56,300 nt of DNA from Methyloceanibacter sp. (GTDB taxonomy: Bacteria; Pseudomonadota; Alphaproteobacteria; Rhizobiales; Methyloligellaceae), in assembly GCA_030064755.1 (NCBI GenBank), contig JASJEH010000011.1, forward strand, positions 1 through 56,300. The letters run 5' to 3'. The position numbers were made by a program, and so were the translations under genes. Below the pieces are notes generated by a model. That model was not told the origin of the DNA. It ran no database searches and was given only the letters and a program-made list of their open reading frames with translations. The stretch's first letter is position 1. Each line of letters opens with the position of its first letter. Positions 43,001-49,597 of the stretch are shown here, piece by piece.

Positions 43001-43099
43001 ATCCGGCGCTTCGAAGCGGCGTTCGTACCACCGATCCTCGGCGGGGTTGTCTGGTGTCCCGCCACTTGCCGAAGTTTGCCAACTTGCTTTCGAAGCCAT
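40025..43099 (-). CDS. Large Sel1-repeat, peptidoglycan-binding polarity-type protein (PodJ-like)
   Basis: The 1024-residue protein is built like PodJ/PleC-locating proteins. It has an N-terminal cytoplasmic half with predicted coiled coils (about 55-130, 195-390), a Pro/Ala-rich repeat stretch (about 395-435), and a single membrane helix (about 575-595, in RKRPYLIISAAVLLTISALLLYG). The extracytoplasmic side has four Sel1-like repeats (about 745-920) and a C-terminal peptidoglycan-binding domain (about 970-1025, DVGIPDGLAGDKTRAGVKRFQ). The start at ATG 43099 has GGGGA upstream. ATG 43114 is also possible. The layout suggests polar localisation or envelope assembly, but no partner is seen here. 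Confidence 0.8.
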   Translation of the reverse strand: MASKASWQTSASGGTPDNPAEDRWYERRFEAPDSPLSQPPTETLFSEPMDQRTVESLLRRLVDRVEETERRYGQALDELHSRLDQLSQTTSAARSTSSPETADTFDRLHEQVSSLAQRLESEPKTHLDDFERLGRALSDGLRNDLDEAPAAPREEPAPSPFAQSIQEHRGINRLAPELAPPVDWSWDPKPAAAPADFDNRLTEMANRLEQSIGAAMPSSTIEALNARLEEVGQQIAQSLEAAPSRTALEHVEQQITDMGRQLSRAEEQLGRLGGVEERLLQLLSRLENKDAAPQAPEIDPAQLQEIAAKAAVEAARLVADDSQKTTDRLEAMQRELNAVGDTSRQADDRLNDTLQSVHESLKQLVQQVERPVIVSPQTNPFVARAERKRPMAASSAGAKPMPTAKPAPTAKPAPTAKPAPAAKPIPAASAPNATSVSQVAPDAAPVADAAPAPGQTNPQHVDVDEAESRVKETLRNRLDAAGTKAKPRNLLAAFERARAPHVEPEKQALAGDLRPEMDAPPAPSASEDMVAAARRAAQAAAAQAAALAESREERPVKREPRIDLATEDKDRSRKRPYLIISAAVLLTISALLLYGRLGSKTQDEFNAGAQEGAALPADPQTLPAPAAANQTAPAGSLPAGSLETPAEQQSGSFEIFPIPDFEPVPGVVPLHDRVGDSNGVTDIPKSKGQETLAPQLASLKSDDTASLPSDVVFSVEEPESATEVALAEKLAASSVKGPLPPEAIGSKGLREAAASGNPIAQYTVGLSYIDGRGVTANPKTGSEWMERAARSGLAPAQYRLGTMYERGVGVTADIDTARSWYLAAAERGNIKAMHNLAVSVSGGGGATPNYALAAKWYGEAARRGLADSQFNLGILAEHGLGQTKDLAKAYEWYVLAAKQGDTEALKRRDIVSAQLSSKTIVELDGKLATWKPKAVSPEANTVEEPTSWGNDATSAKKTKTPQASTLVSRAQTLLNKLGYDVGIPDGLAGDKTRAGVKRFQERNGMTQTGEITVQLVAQLEALAS
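41821..41913. repeat. 18-bp tandem repeats encoding AKPAPT units in the Sel1 protein gene
   Basis: The plus strand carries about four near-identical copies of an 18-base unit (for example CTTGGCAGTTGGCGCGGG), coding for the six-residue unit AKPAPT on the minus strand. Copy number is a likely site of slippage. The repeats are inside the Pro/Ala-rich linker of the large protein. Confidence 0.75.
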
Positions 43100-43276
43100 A
43101 CCGTTCCCCATCATTTTTCGGCCGTTCCGCTCCCCAAGCGGCTATCAGCGCGAGCGCGGCGATTCTTTCGCAGCGATTGAATGGACGGTGGCAAGGCAGA
43201 GTAAATTTTCTCTTAAGGATTGACCGATATTGGGACGAGCGGGGCCAGTAATCGGTAGAGCAGTGGGGCAGCCATA

Positions 43277-43711
43277 GTGGGTCTAGAAGAGCGGAGCCAT
43301 GTCCTGACCGTGCCGACGCGCGGTAAGGGGTTCGTCAATTTCACGCGAGCGGTTGCCGCATGGCTCGAGTCGATCGGCGCCCAGGGTGGTCTGCTGACCG
43401 TCTTCGTAACCCATACGTCGGCGTCTCTGACCATCCAGGAGAACGCCGATCCGAACGTCCGTGTCGACCTGCTGGACGCCCTGGAACGATTCGCACCAGA
43501 GGATCATCCTTATGCCCATCACGAAGAGGGGCCCGACGACATGCCAAGCCACATCAAGGCGATGCTGACGTCCGTAAGTCTCTCAATTCCCGTTCGCGAG
43601 GGTGCAATTGCGCTTGGCGTCTGGCAGGGCATTTATCTGATCGAACACCGCGCTGCGCCCAATCAGCGCCAGGTCGTGCTTAGTTACATCGGCCGCGTGG
43701 GTCGCACGTAG
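43277..43711 (+). CDS. yjbQ: YjbQ family (UPF0047) protein
   Basis: The 144-residue protein is of the YjbQ/UPF0047 family. These proteins have been reported to have secondary thiamine-phosphate synthase activity. Conserved segments are GFVNFTRAVAAWL, VFVTHTSASLTIQENADPNV and GPDDMPSHIKAMLTSVSLSIPV...LGVWQGIYLIEHR. The His/Asp residues in the conserved segments form the expected metal or active site. The GTG start at 43277 is the only one in frame with good context. It lies alone between the large Sel1 gene (divergent) and pip (convergent). Confidence 0.92.
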   Translation: MGLEERSHVLTVPTRGKGFVNFTRAVAAWLESIGAQGGLLTVFVTHTSASLTIQENADPNVRVDLLDALERFAPEDHPYAHHEEGPDDMPSHIKAMLTSVSLSIPVREGAIALGVWQGIYLIEHRAAPNQRQVVLSYIGRVGRT

Positions 43712-43730
43712 TCGACCGGCGCGCACTTTG

Positions 43731-44702
43731 TCAGTTATCAGCAAAGGTGCGCGTGGCGGCGATCAGGGCATGAACGATGCCCGGCTCCGACATCGCATGT
43801 CCTGCATCGGCCACAACCCGCAGCTCGGCCGATGGCCACGCCTTGGATAAGTCGAACGCGTTCCTTAAGGGGGTGACCACATCGTAGCGGCCGTGGACGA
43901 TCACACCGGGGATGTCATTCAGGTGGCCGGCATTTCTCAGCAGCTGATCGTCTGTGTCGAAGAAACCGCCATTGACCACGTAGTGGCATTCGATCCGCGC
44001 AAGAGCGAGTGCGTAGTGATCCGCCGTCAAGTAACGCGTGCGGTCGTGGTCGGGCAAGAGCGAGAGCGTGCGTCCCTCCCACGAGGTCCAGGCGCGCGCC
44101 GCAGCCCGTTGGATGGATGGGTCCGAACTCGTGAGGCGCCTGTAGTAAGCGCCAATCAAGTCTTTGCGTTCCGCTTCGGGGACTTCGTTGACAAAGTCGT
44201 CAAAGGCCTCGGGAAACAACCAATTGCAGCCATTCTTGTAAAACCAGTCTAGCTCGGACCGCCGCATCAGGAAGATGCCGCGCAAGATCAGCTCCCGGGC
44301 CCTATGCGGGTGAGTTTGCGCATAGGCCAGCGCAAGCGCCGATCCCCATGAACCGCCGAAGACCTGCCAGCTTTCGATGCCAAGATGCTCGCGCAAAGCC
44401 TCAATGTCCGACACAAGGTCCCAGGTGGTGTTTGCGTCGAGCGACGCGTGGGGCAGCGACCGGCCGCAACCGCGTTGATCGAACAAAACGATGCGGTAGA
44501 GCCTCGGGTCGTGAAAGCGTCGCATGATGGGCGAAACGCCCGCGCCCGGTCCGCCGTGAAGGATGACGACGGGTTTGCCGAGCTGCGACCCGCACTCCTC
44601 GAAGTAAAGGTCGTGGCCTCCTGACACGGGAAGGCGCGCGCTCCGATACGGCACGATCGAAGGGTAGAGCGGAAAGCGCTGAGGCTCGGTCAGGTGTTCC
44701 AA
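43731..44702 (-). CDS. pip: Proline iminopeptidase (prolyl aminopeptidase)
   Basis: The alpha/beta-hydrolase removes N-terminal proline from peptides. The 323-residue protein shows HGGPGAGVSPIMRRFHDPRLYRIVLFDQRGCGRS (oxyanion loop and glycine-rich segment), the nucleophile elbow GGSWGSALALAYA, and acid/His parts in GRYDVVTP...VADAGHAM. The size is that of the S33 family. It lies 30 bases downstream of the sodium symporter gene on the same strand, possibly in one operon. Confidence 0.95.
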   Translation of the reverse strand: MEHLTEPQRFPLYPSIVPYRSARLPVSGGHDLYFEECGSQLGKPVVILHGGPGAGVSPIMRRFHDPRLYRIVLFDQRGCGRSLPHASLDANTTWDLVSDIEALREHLGIESWQVFGGSWGSALALAYAQTHPHRARELILRGIFLMRRSELDWFYKNGCNWLFPEAFDDFVNEVPEAERKDLIGAYYRRLTSSDPSIQRAAARAWTSWEGRTLSLLPDHDRTRYLTADHYALALARIECHYVVNGGFFDTDDQLLRNAGHLNDIPGVIVHGRYDVVTPLRNAFDLSKAWPSAELRVVADAGHAMSEPGIVHALIAATRTFADN

Positions 44703-44732
44703 TCTGAACTCGTTACTCTCTCTCGTTGCACA

Positions 44733-46577
44733 TCAGCTTGCTTTGCGTTGAGCGGCTAGGGCTTGCGCTTCTGCCTGGTCGTAGAGAGTCTCGCCATCGG
44801 GGCGACGCATAGCCTCGAAGAACGCGGTGTCGGCAGGCTTCGGGGCCGGCCCGTAGAGGCTGGCGCCAAGCCCCGCCGCAACGGCGAGCACGGCTGATGC
44901 GAGGCTCGCGGCTGCGGTACCGGCTGCCGTGTCGGCTATTCCGACGATCCCACCCGCGATCAGGCATAGAAGCATAACAACGAACCCTGTTGCGAGGCTC
45001 GCAAGCGCTCCCCAAACAGTGCACCGTTGCCACCAGGTCGATAGGAACAGAGGAGGGAAGAATGTCGCCGCCGCGAGGGCAAATGCGGTAACCGCGTAGC
45101 CCAACGCGTCCACATCCGCGATGAACAGATAGACCGCCATAATCAGCCCCGTCGCGCCAACGGCCCCCCAGGCCAGCAAGAGACGCGGCAGGACGAGCGG
45201 TTGCGGCTCGATCGAACGGTAGAGATCGTCCGACAAGCTTGCGGCGAGCGTGAACAGGTGGGAGCCAGATGCTGCCAGGGCGATGGCAAGTCCTGCCGCC
45301 GCGAGGAGTGCGGTAAGGATATAGGGCAGGTTGGCGAGCGTCGGCAGCGCAAGTGCGATTCCGTCACGGGCGACCAGAAGATCGTTGACGCTGATTGCTC
45401 CATCTCCGTTCAGATCGGTAGCGCGCAGGATCTCGAGTTGGCTGAGGCTGCCCAACCAACCCGGCAGCCCTTGTGTAGGGACAAGGACGATGTCGCCGAA
45501 CATCAGAACCTTGGCGAAGACCACAAGCCCCGGTGCGGTGATGGCGAATAGGGCGACAAGAAGAAGCGTCCACGCCGATGACCGGCGCTGGTCCGCGACT
45601 GAGGCCGTAACGCCGCTTCGTGACAAGAGGCTCGGCAGGGCCGCGGTGCCCAGTGCGAAGCAAAAGAAGAGCGCAAAAAAGCCGGCCTCTGAGATCGAGT
45701 CGAAGACTTGGAGAAACGGCGCCGTCACGGCTGCGGGTTCGTGGCCGGGAAGGCCGGAAGCGACATCGGGAGAGCCGGTCGCGCTGCCTGCAGAAACCTC
45801 CGCGTTCTTGAGCGACTCAAATAGTCCGCCATAGGTGAACTGAGGCGCAGGCACATTGGTTAGGACGACCGCGATTATCGTCAAAGGAATTGCGAGACCA
45901 AGACCGCCCGAAATGAACTGGGCACTGCCGGACCAGGTCAGCGAACGCATCCCTCCTAGAATGCCCGTTGCGCCTATAAACAGGATAACAATCAGCACGG
46001 CCACCCAGTAGGCGGCGGGCAGAAAGATCGAGACGACCATCGCCGCGATCGTCGCCTCGGCTGCAAGCAACAAGAATGTTGGTGCGATTTGGAGCACGCT
46101 CGCCACCATGCGCGTCATCGGCGATCTGAATCGCAATCCAAAGTATCCAGGGAGTGTGTAGGCGCCGACGCGTCGCAAGCAGGGTACGAACAGCACGGCG
46201 GCCAGCAAGAGACCGCAGACCCAGCCAAGGCCGATTGCCAGCCCGTCAAAGCCTACAAAGAACAGTGCGCCCGTATAGGCGAAGAAGCCAGTGCCGCCGA
46301 CGGTTATCGCCGCCATAAGAAACGCGTTGTAGACCTGCGGGACGCGCCGGCCGGATGCAAAGAAGTCCTCAATGTTGAGCGTGCGCGCCGCGACCGCGAT
46401 GGCCATGTAGAGAATCAGCGGTATCAGGATCATGAGCCGCGCAATCGACCCGTCCTGCCAGCCCAACTGCTCTGCCATGGCCAGTAGGATCGCGAGCGAG
46501 ACGAAACCGCTGGCGACAATCCCGTAATAGGCACCGAGATGGGGATTCGGCGTCCGCTGGCGCGACTGGAGAGCCAT
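44733..46577 (-). CDS. Sodium:solute symporter (SSS) family protein with an EF-hand loop
   Basis: The 614-residue membrane transporter has about 14 helices and belongs to the SSS family (VC_2705-type, related to ActP acetate permease). Signatures are EDFFASGRRVPQVYNAFLMAAITVGGTGF, LGWVCGLLLAAVLF, and the GGMRSLTWSGSAQF segment. In a loop at residues 388-399 there is a perfect EF-hand calcium loop, DLNGDGAISVND, in a hydrophilic stretch. It follows the DUF4212 gene after 3 bases, the usual symporter small-subunit pairing. The substrate is unknown, but acetate or short-chain acids are typical. Confidence 0.92.
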   Translation of the reverse strand: MALQSRQRTPNPHLGAYYGIVASGFVSLAILLAMAEQLGWQDGSIARLMILIPLILYMAIAVAARTLNIEDFFASGRRVPQVYNAFLMAAITVGGTGFFAYTGALFFVGFDGLAIGLGWVCGLLLAAVLFVPCLRRVGAYTLPGYFGLRFRSPMTRMVASVLQIAPTFLLLAAEATIAAMVVSIFLPAAYWVAVLIVILFIGATGILGGMRSLTWSGSAQFISGGLGLAIPLTIIAVVLTNVPAPQFTYGGLFESLKNAEVSAGSATGSPDVASGLPGHEPAAVTAPFLQVFDSISEAGFFALFFCFALGTAALPSLLSRSGVTASVADQRRSSAWTLLLVALFAITAPGLVVFAKVLMFGDIVLVPTQGLPGWLGSLSQLEILRATDLNGDGAISVNDLLVARDGIALALPTLANLPYILTALLAAAGLAIALAASGSHLFTLAASLSDDLYRSIEPQPLVLPRLLLAWGAVGATGLIMAVYLFIADVDALGYAVTAFALAAATFFPPLFLSTWWQRCTVWGALASLATGFVVMLLCLIAGGIVGIADTAAGTAAASLASAVLAVAAGLGASLYGPAPKPADTAFFEAMRRPDGETLYDQAEAQALAAQRKAS

Positions 46578-46580
46578 CGC

Positions 46581-46886
46581 CTAGGTAATCTCCTCGTTCA
46601 TGCTGCGGGTGAGATCAATTCGCTCCTGTACGCGCACGTACCAGAAGGTCACGAAGACGGCGAAGAGTATCAGCCCCTGAGCCAGCAGATAGAAGCCAAG
46701 AGGAAAGTTCAGGAACCAGATACGGTTTAGCGGGACTGCGTACATAATGGCCACTGCAACGGCGAAGAGCACAACCGATATCGCCGTGACGGCAACAGCA
46801 AGCGTACGCAATTGGTGACGGTCGCGGGCAGCGTTCTCGATTTCGATGTCGTGCTGCGTGTCCTGATCGGTGTTCTGCGTCGTCAC
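46581..46886 (-). CDS. DUF4212 protein, small subunit of the sodium symporter
   Basis: The 101-residue protein has two membrane helices (about 29-50, 60-86). Their connecting loop is LNRIWFLNFPLGFYLLAQGL, the diagnostic DUF4212 segment (TIGR03647). It lies 3 bases before the SSS symporter, as in YjcH-ActP-type pairs. Together they would form a two-component symporter. The start is the ATG at 46886. Tandem repeats lie just upstream. Confidence 0.9.
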   Translation of the reverse strand: MTTQNTDQDTQHDIEIENAARDRHQLRTLAVAVTAISVVLFAVAVAIMYAVPLNRIWFLNFPLGFYLLAQGLILFAVFVTFWYVRVQERIDLTRSMNEEIT

Positions 46887-46899
46887 GCGTCCTACCCCA

Positions 46900-46931
46900 T
46901 TGCGCGGTTAACATGTTGCGCAGTTGACATG
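46900..46931. repeat. Two tandem 16-base repeats upstream of the symporter operon
   Basis: TTGCGCGGTTAACATG (46900-46915) is directly followed by TTGCGCAGTTGACATG (46916-46931), 14 of 16 identical. They lie 14-45 bases upstream of the DUF4212 start, so they overlap its likely promoter. A tandem operator for a dimeric regulator would fit. Confidence 0.6.
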
Positions 46932-47509
46932 CCGCCGGGACCCGCAACCATCGCGGAACGGGAGCTGGCCAGCATTTGAGCGACTTCTCAGAAGCACTTA
47001 GCAGCCAAGGCAAGCGATGCAAACCTCCCGTCGGGGCGGCAGTCGTTAATACTCTGTTGGAGCGCGGTCATCGATTACCGAGGATTCGACGTCCGAGTTG
47101 GCCGAGGGGTAGTAGGCAGTGCCTGCCCGCCAGCAGGCTGAATCTCCGCCGAACGTGCAGGAAAGAAACAGTTTTTCGTCTTGCCGTGCTGACGGAGATT
47201 CTGGTCGCAAAAGCGACCCGTGAAAGAAAATCCTTCGCTTCCTGGGCAATTTTCGGAACAATATTGCACTACATGTCGGGTATGGACATTCGCCAAGGAA
47301 TGATTTTTCTGTAACCAACCCTATTCATAGAAGGCAGCCTTCCAGAGGGGATGAGGGCAAACACCTTACCGGCCAGGGCGTGCGGCCCGGGGCGGCCAAT
47401 CTGGTGTTCATGATATGCAGTTTTGCGGTCTTGCGGGGCGCGGCGCCGCCAAGTACACGGGCTGTTCTTTGATTTTGATCGCGGTGCCTTTTGGAAGGTG
47501 GCTTGAGAC
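46932..47509. other. Long intergenic region upstream of the sulphur operon
   Basis: No frame here is convincing. A 112-codon plus frame (46976-47314) and minus frames share the space and have no family resemblance. A short hairpin and a longer 9-bp stem lie at 47121-47201. A CAATATTG palindrome occurs near 47261. The ferredoxin start has GGAAGG upstream. Promoters for both the sulphur and symporter operons should be within this gap. Confidence 0.45.
47121..47201. promoter_or_regulatory. Structured stretch in the leader region of the sulphur operon
   Basis: GCCTGC/GCAGGC (47121-47126 with 47133-47138) form a 6-bp stem with a 6-base loop. Immediately after, GAATCTCCG (47140-47148) can pair with CGGAGATTC (47193-47201) across 44 bases. 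No known riboswitch motif is recognised. It might be a leader RNA or operator. Confidence 0.35.
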
Positions 47510-47869
47510 ATGTTCATCAATGTGCGCCTACCCGACGGTTCCACACATCGCCTCGAAGCCATGGAAGGGTGGCGTGTGATGGAGGTCATCCGCGATTGGG
47601 GACTTCCAATCAAAGCTGAATGCGGCGGAGCATGCGCCTGCGCGACCTGCCATGTCTGGGTCGCGGATAGCTGGATCGATAAGCTGGTGCCGCCGACCGA
47701 CGAAGAAACCGAGATGCTCGATGGCGCCTTTTCTGTTGATGAGGATCGATCACGGCTGTCCTGTCAGCTAATTATGACGCCGGAACTCGACGGGCTTGAA
47801 ATCGAACTCGCACCGGAGAGCCTCGCCGACGTCGCCGAGAACTCGCCTGCAACAGGAACCTCCGGGTAA
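47510..47869 (+). CDS. [2Fe-2S] ferredoxin
   Basis: The 119-residue protein is an adrenodoxin-type ferredoxin. The cluster Cys residues are in AECGGACACATCHV (C-x5-C-x2-C) and in SCQL (about residue 86). Such ferredoxins commonly supply electrons to monooxygenases or to biosynthetic enzymes. Being the first gene of the cys operon, it may be the electron donor to the sulphite reductase or another step. That is an inference from position. The stop overlaps the ATG of cysG by one base, so they are coupled. Confidence 0.92.
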   Translation: MFINVRLPDGSTHRLEAMEGWRVMEVIRDWGLPIKAECGGACACATCHVWVADSWIDKLVPPTDEETEMLDGAFSVDEDRSRLSCQLIMTPELDGLEIELAPESLADVAENSPATGTSG

Positions 47870-49308
47870 TGCGGACATTCCCCATCTTCATAAGCTTTGA
47901 CGGTAGACCGCCCCTTGTCGTGGGCGGGGGTCCGCTTGCGGCCATCAAGACGCGTTTGCTCCTGAAGCGGGCCGAGCGCGTCGATGTTGCGGCGGATACG
48001 CTGGAGTCCGAGTTGTCGAAATTCGTGGACGAGGGCAGGGTGGTGCAGCAGCCGCCTCATCCTGGCGTCGATCAGATTCGTGGCCGGCCGCTTGTCCTCT
48101 CGGCGACAGAGCATGACGGCGAAGACGAACGCATCGCCGAGATGGCCCGAGCGCTTGGCGTTCCTGTCAATGTTCCAGACCGGCCGCCTCTATGCACCGC
48201 CGCGCTGCCTGCCATCGTGGATCGTGGCGATGTCACCGTCGCGATTGGCACGTCAGCTGCGGCGCCGGTCCTGGCGCAACGCTTACGCGCCCGGCTCGAG
48301 CACGAGCTGCATCCGCGTCTTGGCGACCTGGCCAGCCTCGCGGGAGAGTTTCGTGATCGCGTTGCAGAAGCCTTGCCCGAAGGGCCTGCCCGCCGCCTTC
48401 TTTGGGAGAGGGTCTTCGATGGTCCGGCCGCAAGCGCCATGCTGCATGGCGACGAAGAGTCTGCCCGCAAGTTGATCGATCTGGAGATCGAGCGGGGCGC
48501 CTTGGCGGAGAAGCACGAGCCGCCGAAGGGCCGCGTCCTTCTCGTGGGGGCTGGCCCCGGCGATCCCGAGCTTCTGACCATGAAGGCCATCCGGGCGCTA
48601 AAGGCCGCCGACGTCGTGTTTTATGACAAGCTGGCAGGCGCTCAGGTCCTCGAATTGGCCCGGCGCGAAGCCGAACTGATTTCCGTTGGAAAAGCGAAGG
48701 GGGCGCACAGCGTTCCCCAAGCGGAGATTAATGCGCTGCTGGTTGCTCGTGCCAAGGCGGGGCAAACTGTCGTTCGCCTTAAGGGTGGAGACCCGTTCAT
48801 CTTTGGCCGCGGGGGCGAGGAGCTCGACGCGCTGCGGGCTGCGGCGATCCCGGTCGAGGTTATCCCGGGAGTCACGGCTGGCGCAGCAGCGGCAGCAAGT
48901 CTACAGATTCCGCTGACACATCGCGACGTTTCCCACACAGTGACCTTTCTCTCGGGCCACGAAGCCGGCGGCAAAGCGCCGAGTTTTGAACATCTGGATT
49001 TGAGGGCTTTGGCGTCGGGCAACAATACGCTCGTCGTCTATATGGGCGTCACAACAGGGGCGGTCATCGCGCGACGCTTGCTCGACGCAGGCTTCCGCGA
49101 GGCGCTGCCCGTGATCGCTGTCGAGAATGCTAGCCGTGCGAATGAGCGGCGCGTCGCCACGACGATTTCCGTACTGGCCAGCGATCCCGGCAGCCTCGAT
49201 TTGAGCAGTCCAGCGGTGCTTATCTTCGGGGAGGTCGCGGGCCTACCGGCCGCAGGCGTTGTCGCAACCATTCTGGCACAAGAGGAGGTCGTTCGCGCCT
49301 ATGCCTAG
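47869..49308 (+). CDS. cysG: Siroheme synthase CysG
   Basis: CysG makes siroheme from uroporphyrinogen III by methylation, oxidation and ferrochelation. This cofactor is needed by the neighbouring sulphite reductase. The N-terminal Rossmann-like part is the dehydrogenase/ferrochelatase (about 1-210) with VVGGGPLAAIKTRLLL. The C-terminal SUMT methyltransferase (about 220-475) has GAGPGDPELLTMKA, VVRLKGGDPFIFGRGGEE and VIPGVTAG. The 479-residue length is standard. It starts in the ATG overlap with the ferredoxin stop. Confidence 0.95.
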   Translation: MRTFPIFISFDGRPPLVVGGGPLAAIKTRLLLKRAERVDVAADTLESELSKFVDEGRVVQQPPHPGVDQIRGRPLVLSATEHDGEDERIAEMARALGVPVNVPDRPPLCTAALPAIVDRGDVTVAIGTSAAAPVLAQRLRARLEHELHPRLGDLASLAGEFRDRVAEALPEGPARRLLWERVFDGPAASAMLHGDEESARKLIDLEIERGALAEKHEPPKGRVLLVGAGPGDPELLTMKAIRALKAADVVFYDKLAGAQVLELARREAELISVGKAKGAHSVPQAEINALLVARAKAGQTVVRLKGGDPFIFGRGGEELDALRAAAIPVEVIPGVTAGAAAAASLQIPLTHRDVSHTVTFLSGHEAGGKAPSFEHLDLRALASGNNTLVVYMGVTTGAVIARRLLDAGFREALPVIAVENASRANERRVATTISVLASDPGSLDLSSPAVLIFGEVAGLPAAGVVATILAQEEVVRAYA

Positions 49309-49597
49309 CGTCGTGACAGCAAACCGCCTGAACGACGGCATCGTAGTCTATCTTGCTCCAGATGGCACGTGGACGGAGGACATCGTCGCCGCTGCCCGGG
49401 CCGAGAGTGAGGACGAGGTCAAGGCGCTTGAGGCGACGGCTGCCGAGGCCGTTCGCGAGCGGCTCGTCATCAGCGTCTATCCCATGCCGATCGAGGTTAA
49501 AGAAGATGGCGCCGTCGACCCCATTTCTGTGCGCGAGCGCATTCGCGCGTCCCATCGCACAACGCTAACAAAGGACTGGTACGATGTACCGTTATGA
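49301..49597 (+). CDS. DUF2849 domain protein
   Basis: The 98-residue protein belongs to DUF2849, usually sandwiched between cysG and cysI in alphaproteobacteria. Start ATG 49301 (the frame opens 14 codons earlier within cysG), ending at 49597 in an overlap with the cysI start. The short sequence (VVTANRLNDGIVVYLAPDGTWTEDI...) has no catalytic motif. A sulphite-reductase accessory role is inferred by context only. Confidence 0.88.
   Translation: MPSVVTANRLNDGIVVYLAPDGTWTEDIVAAARAESEDEVKALEATAAEAVRERLVISVYPMPIEVKEDGAVDPISVRERIRASHRTTLTKDWYDVPL

Noticed and set aside
46976-47314. 112-codon plus-strand frame before the sulphur operon
   Set aside because: No ribosome site and no resemblance. 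It overlaps a possible structured leader and a minus frame of similar length.
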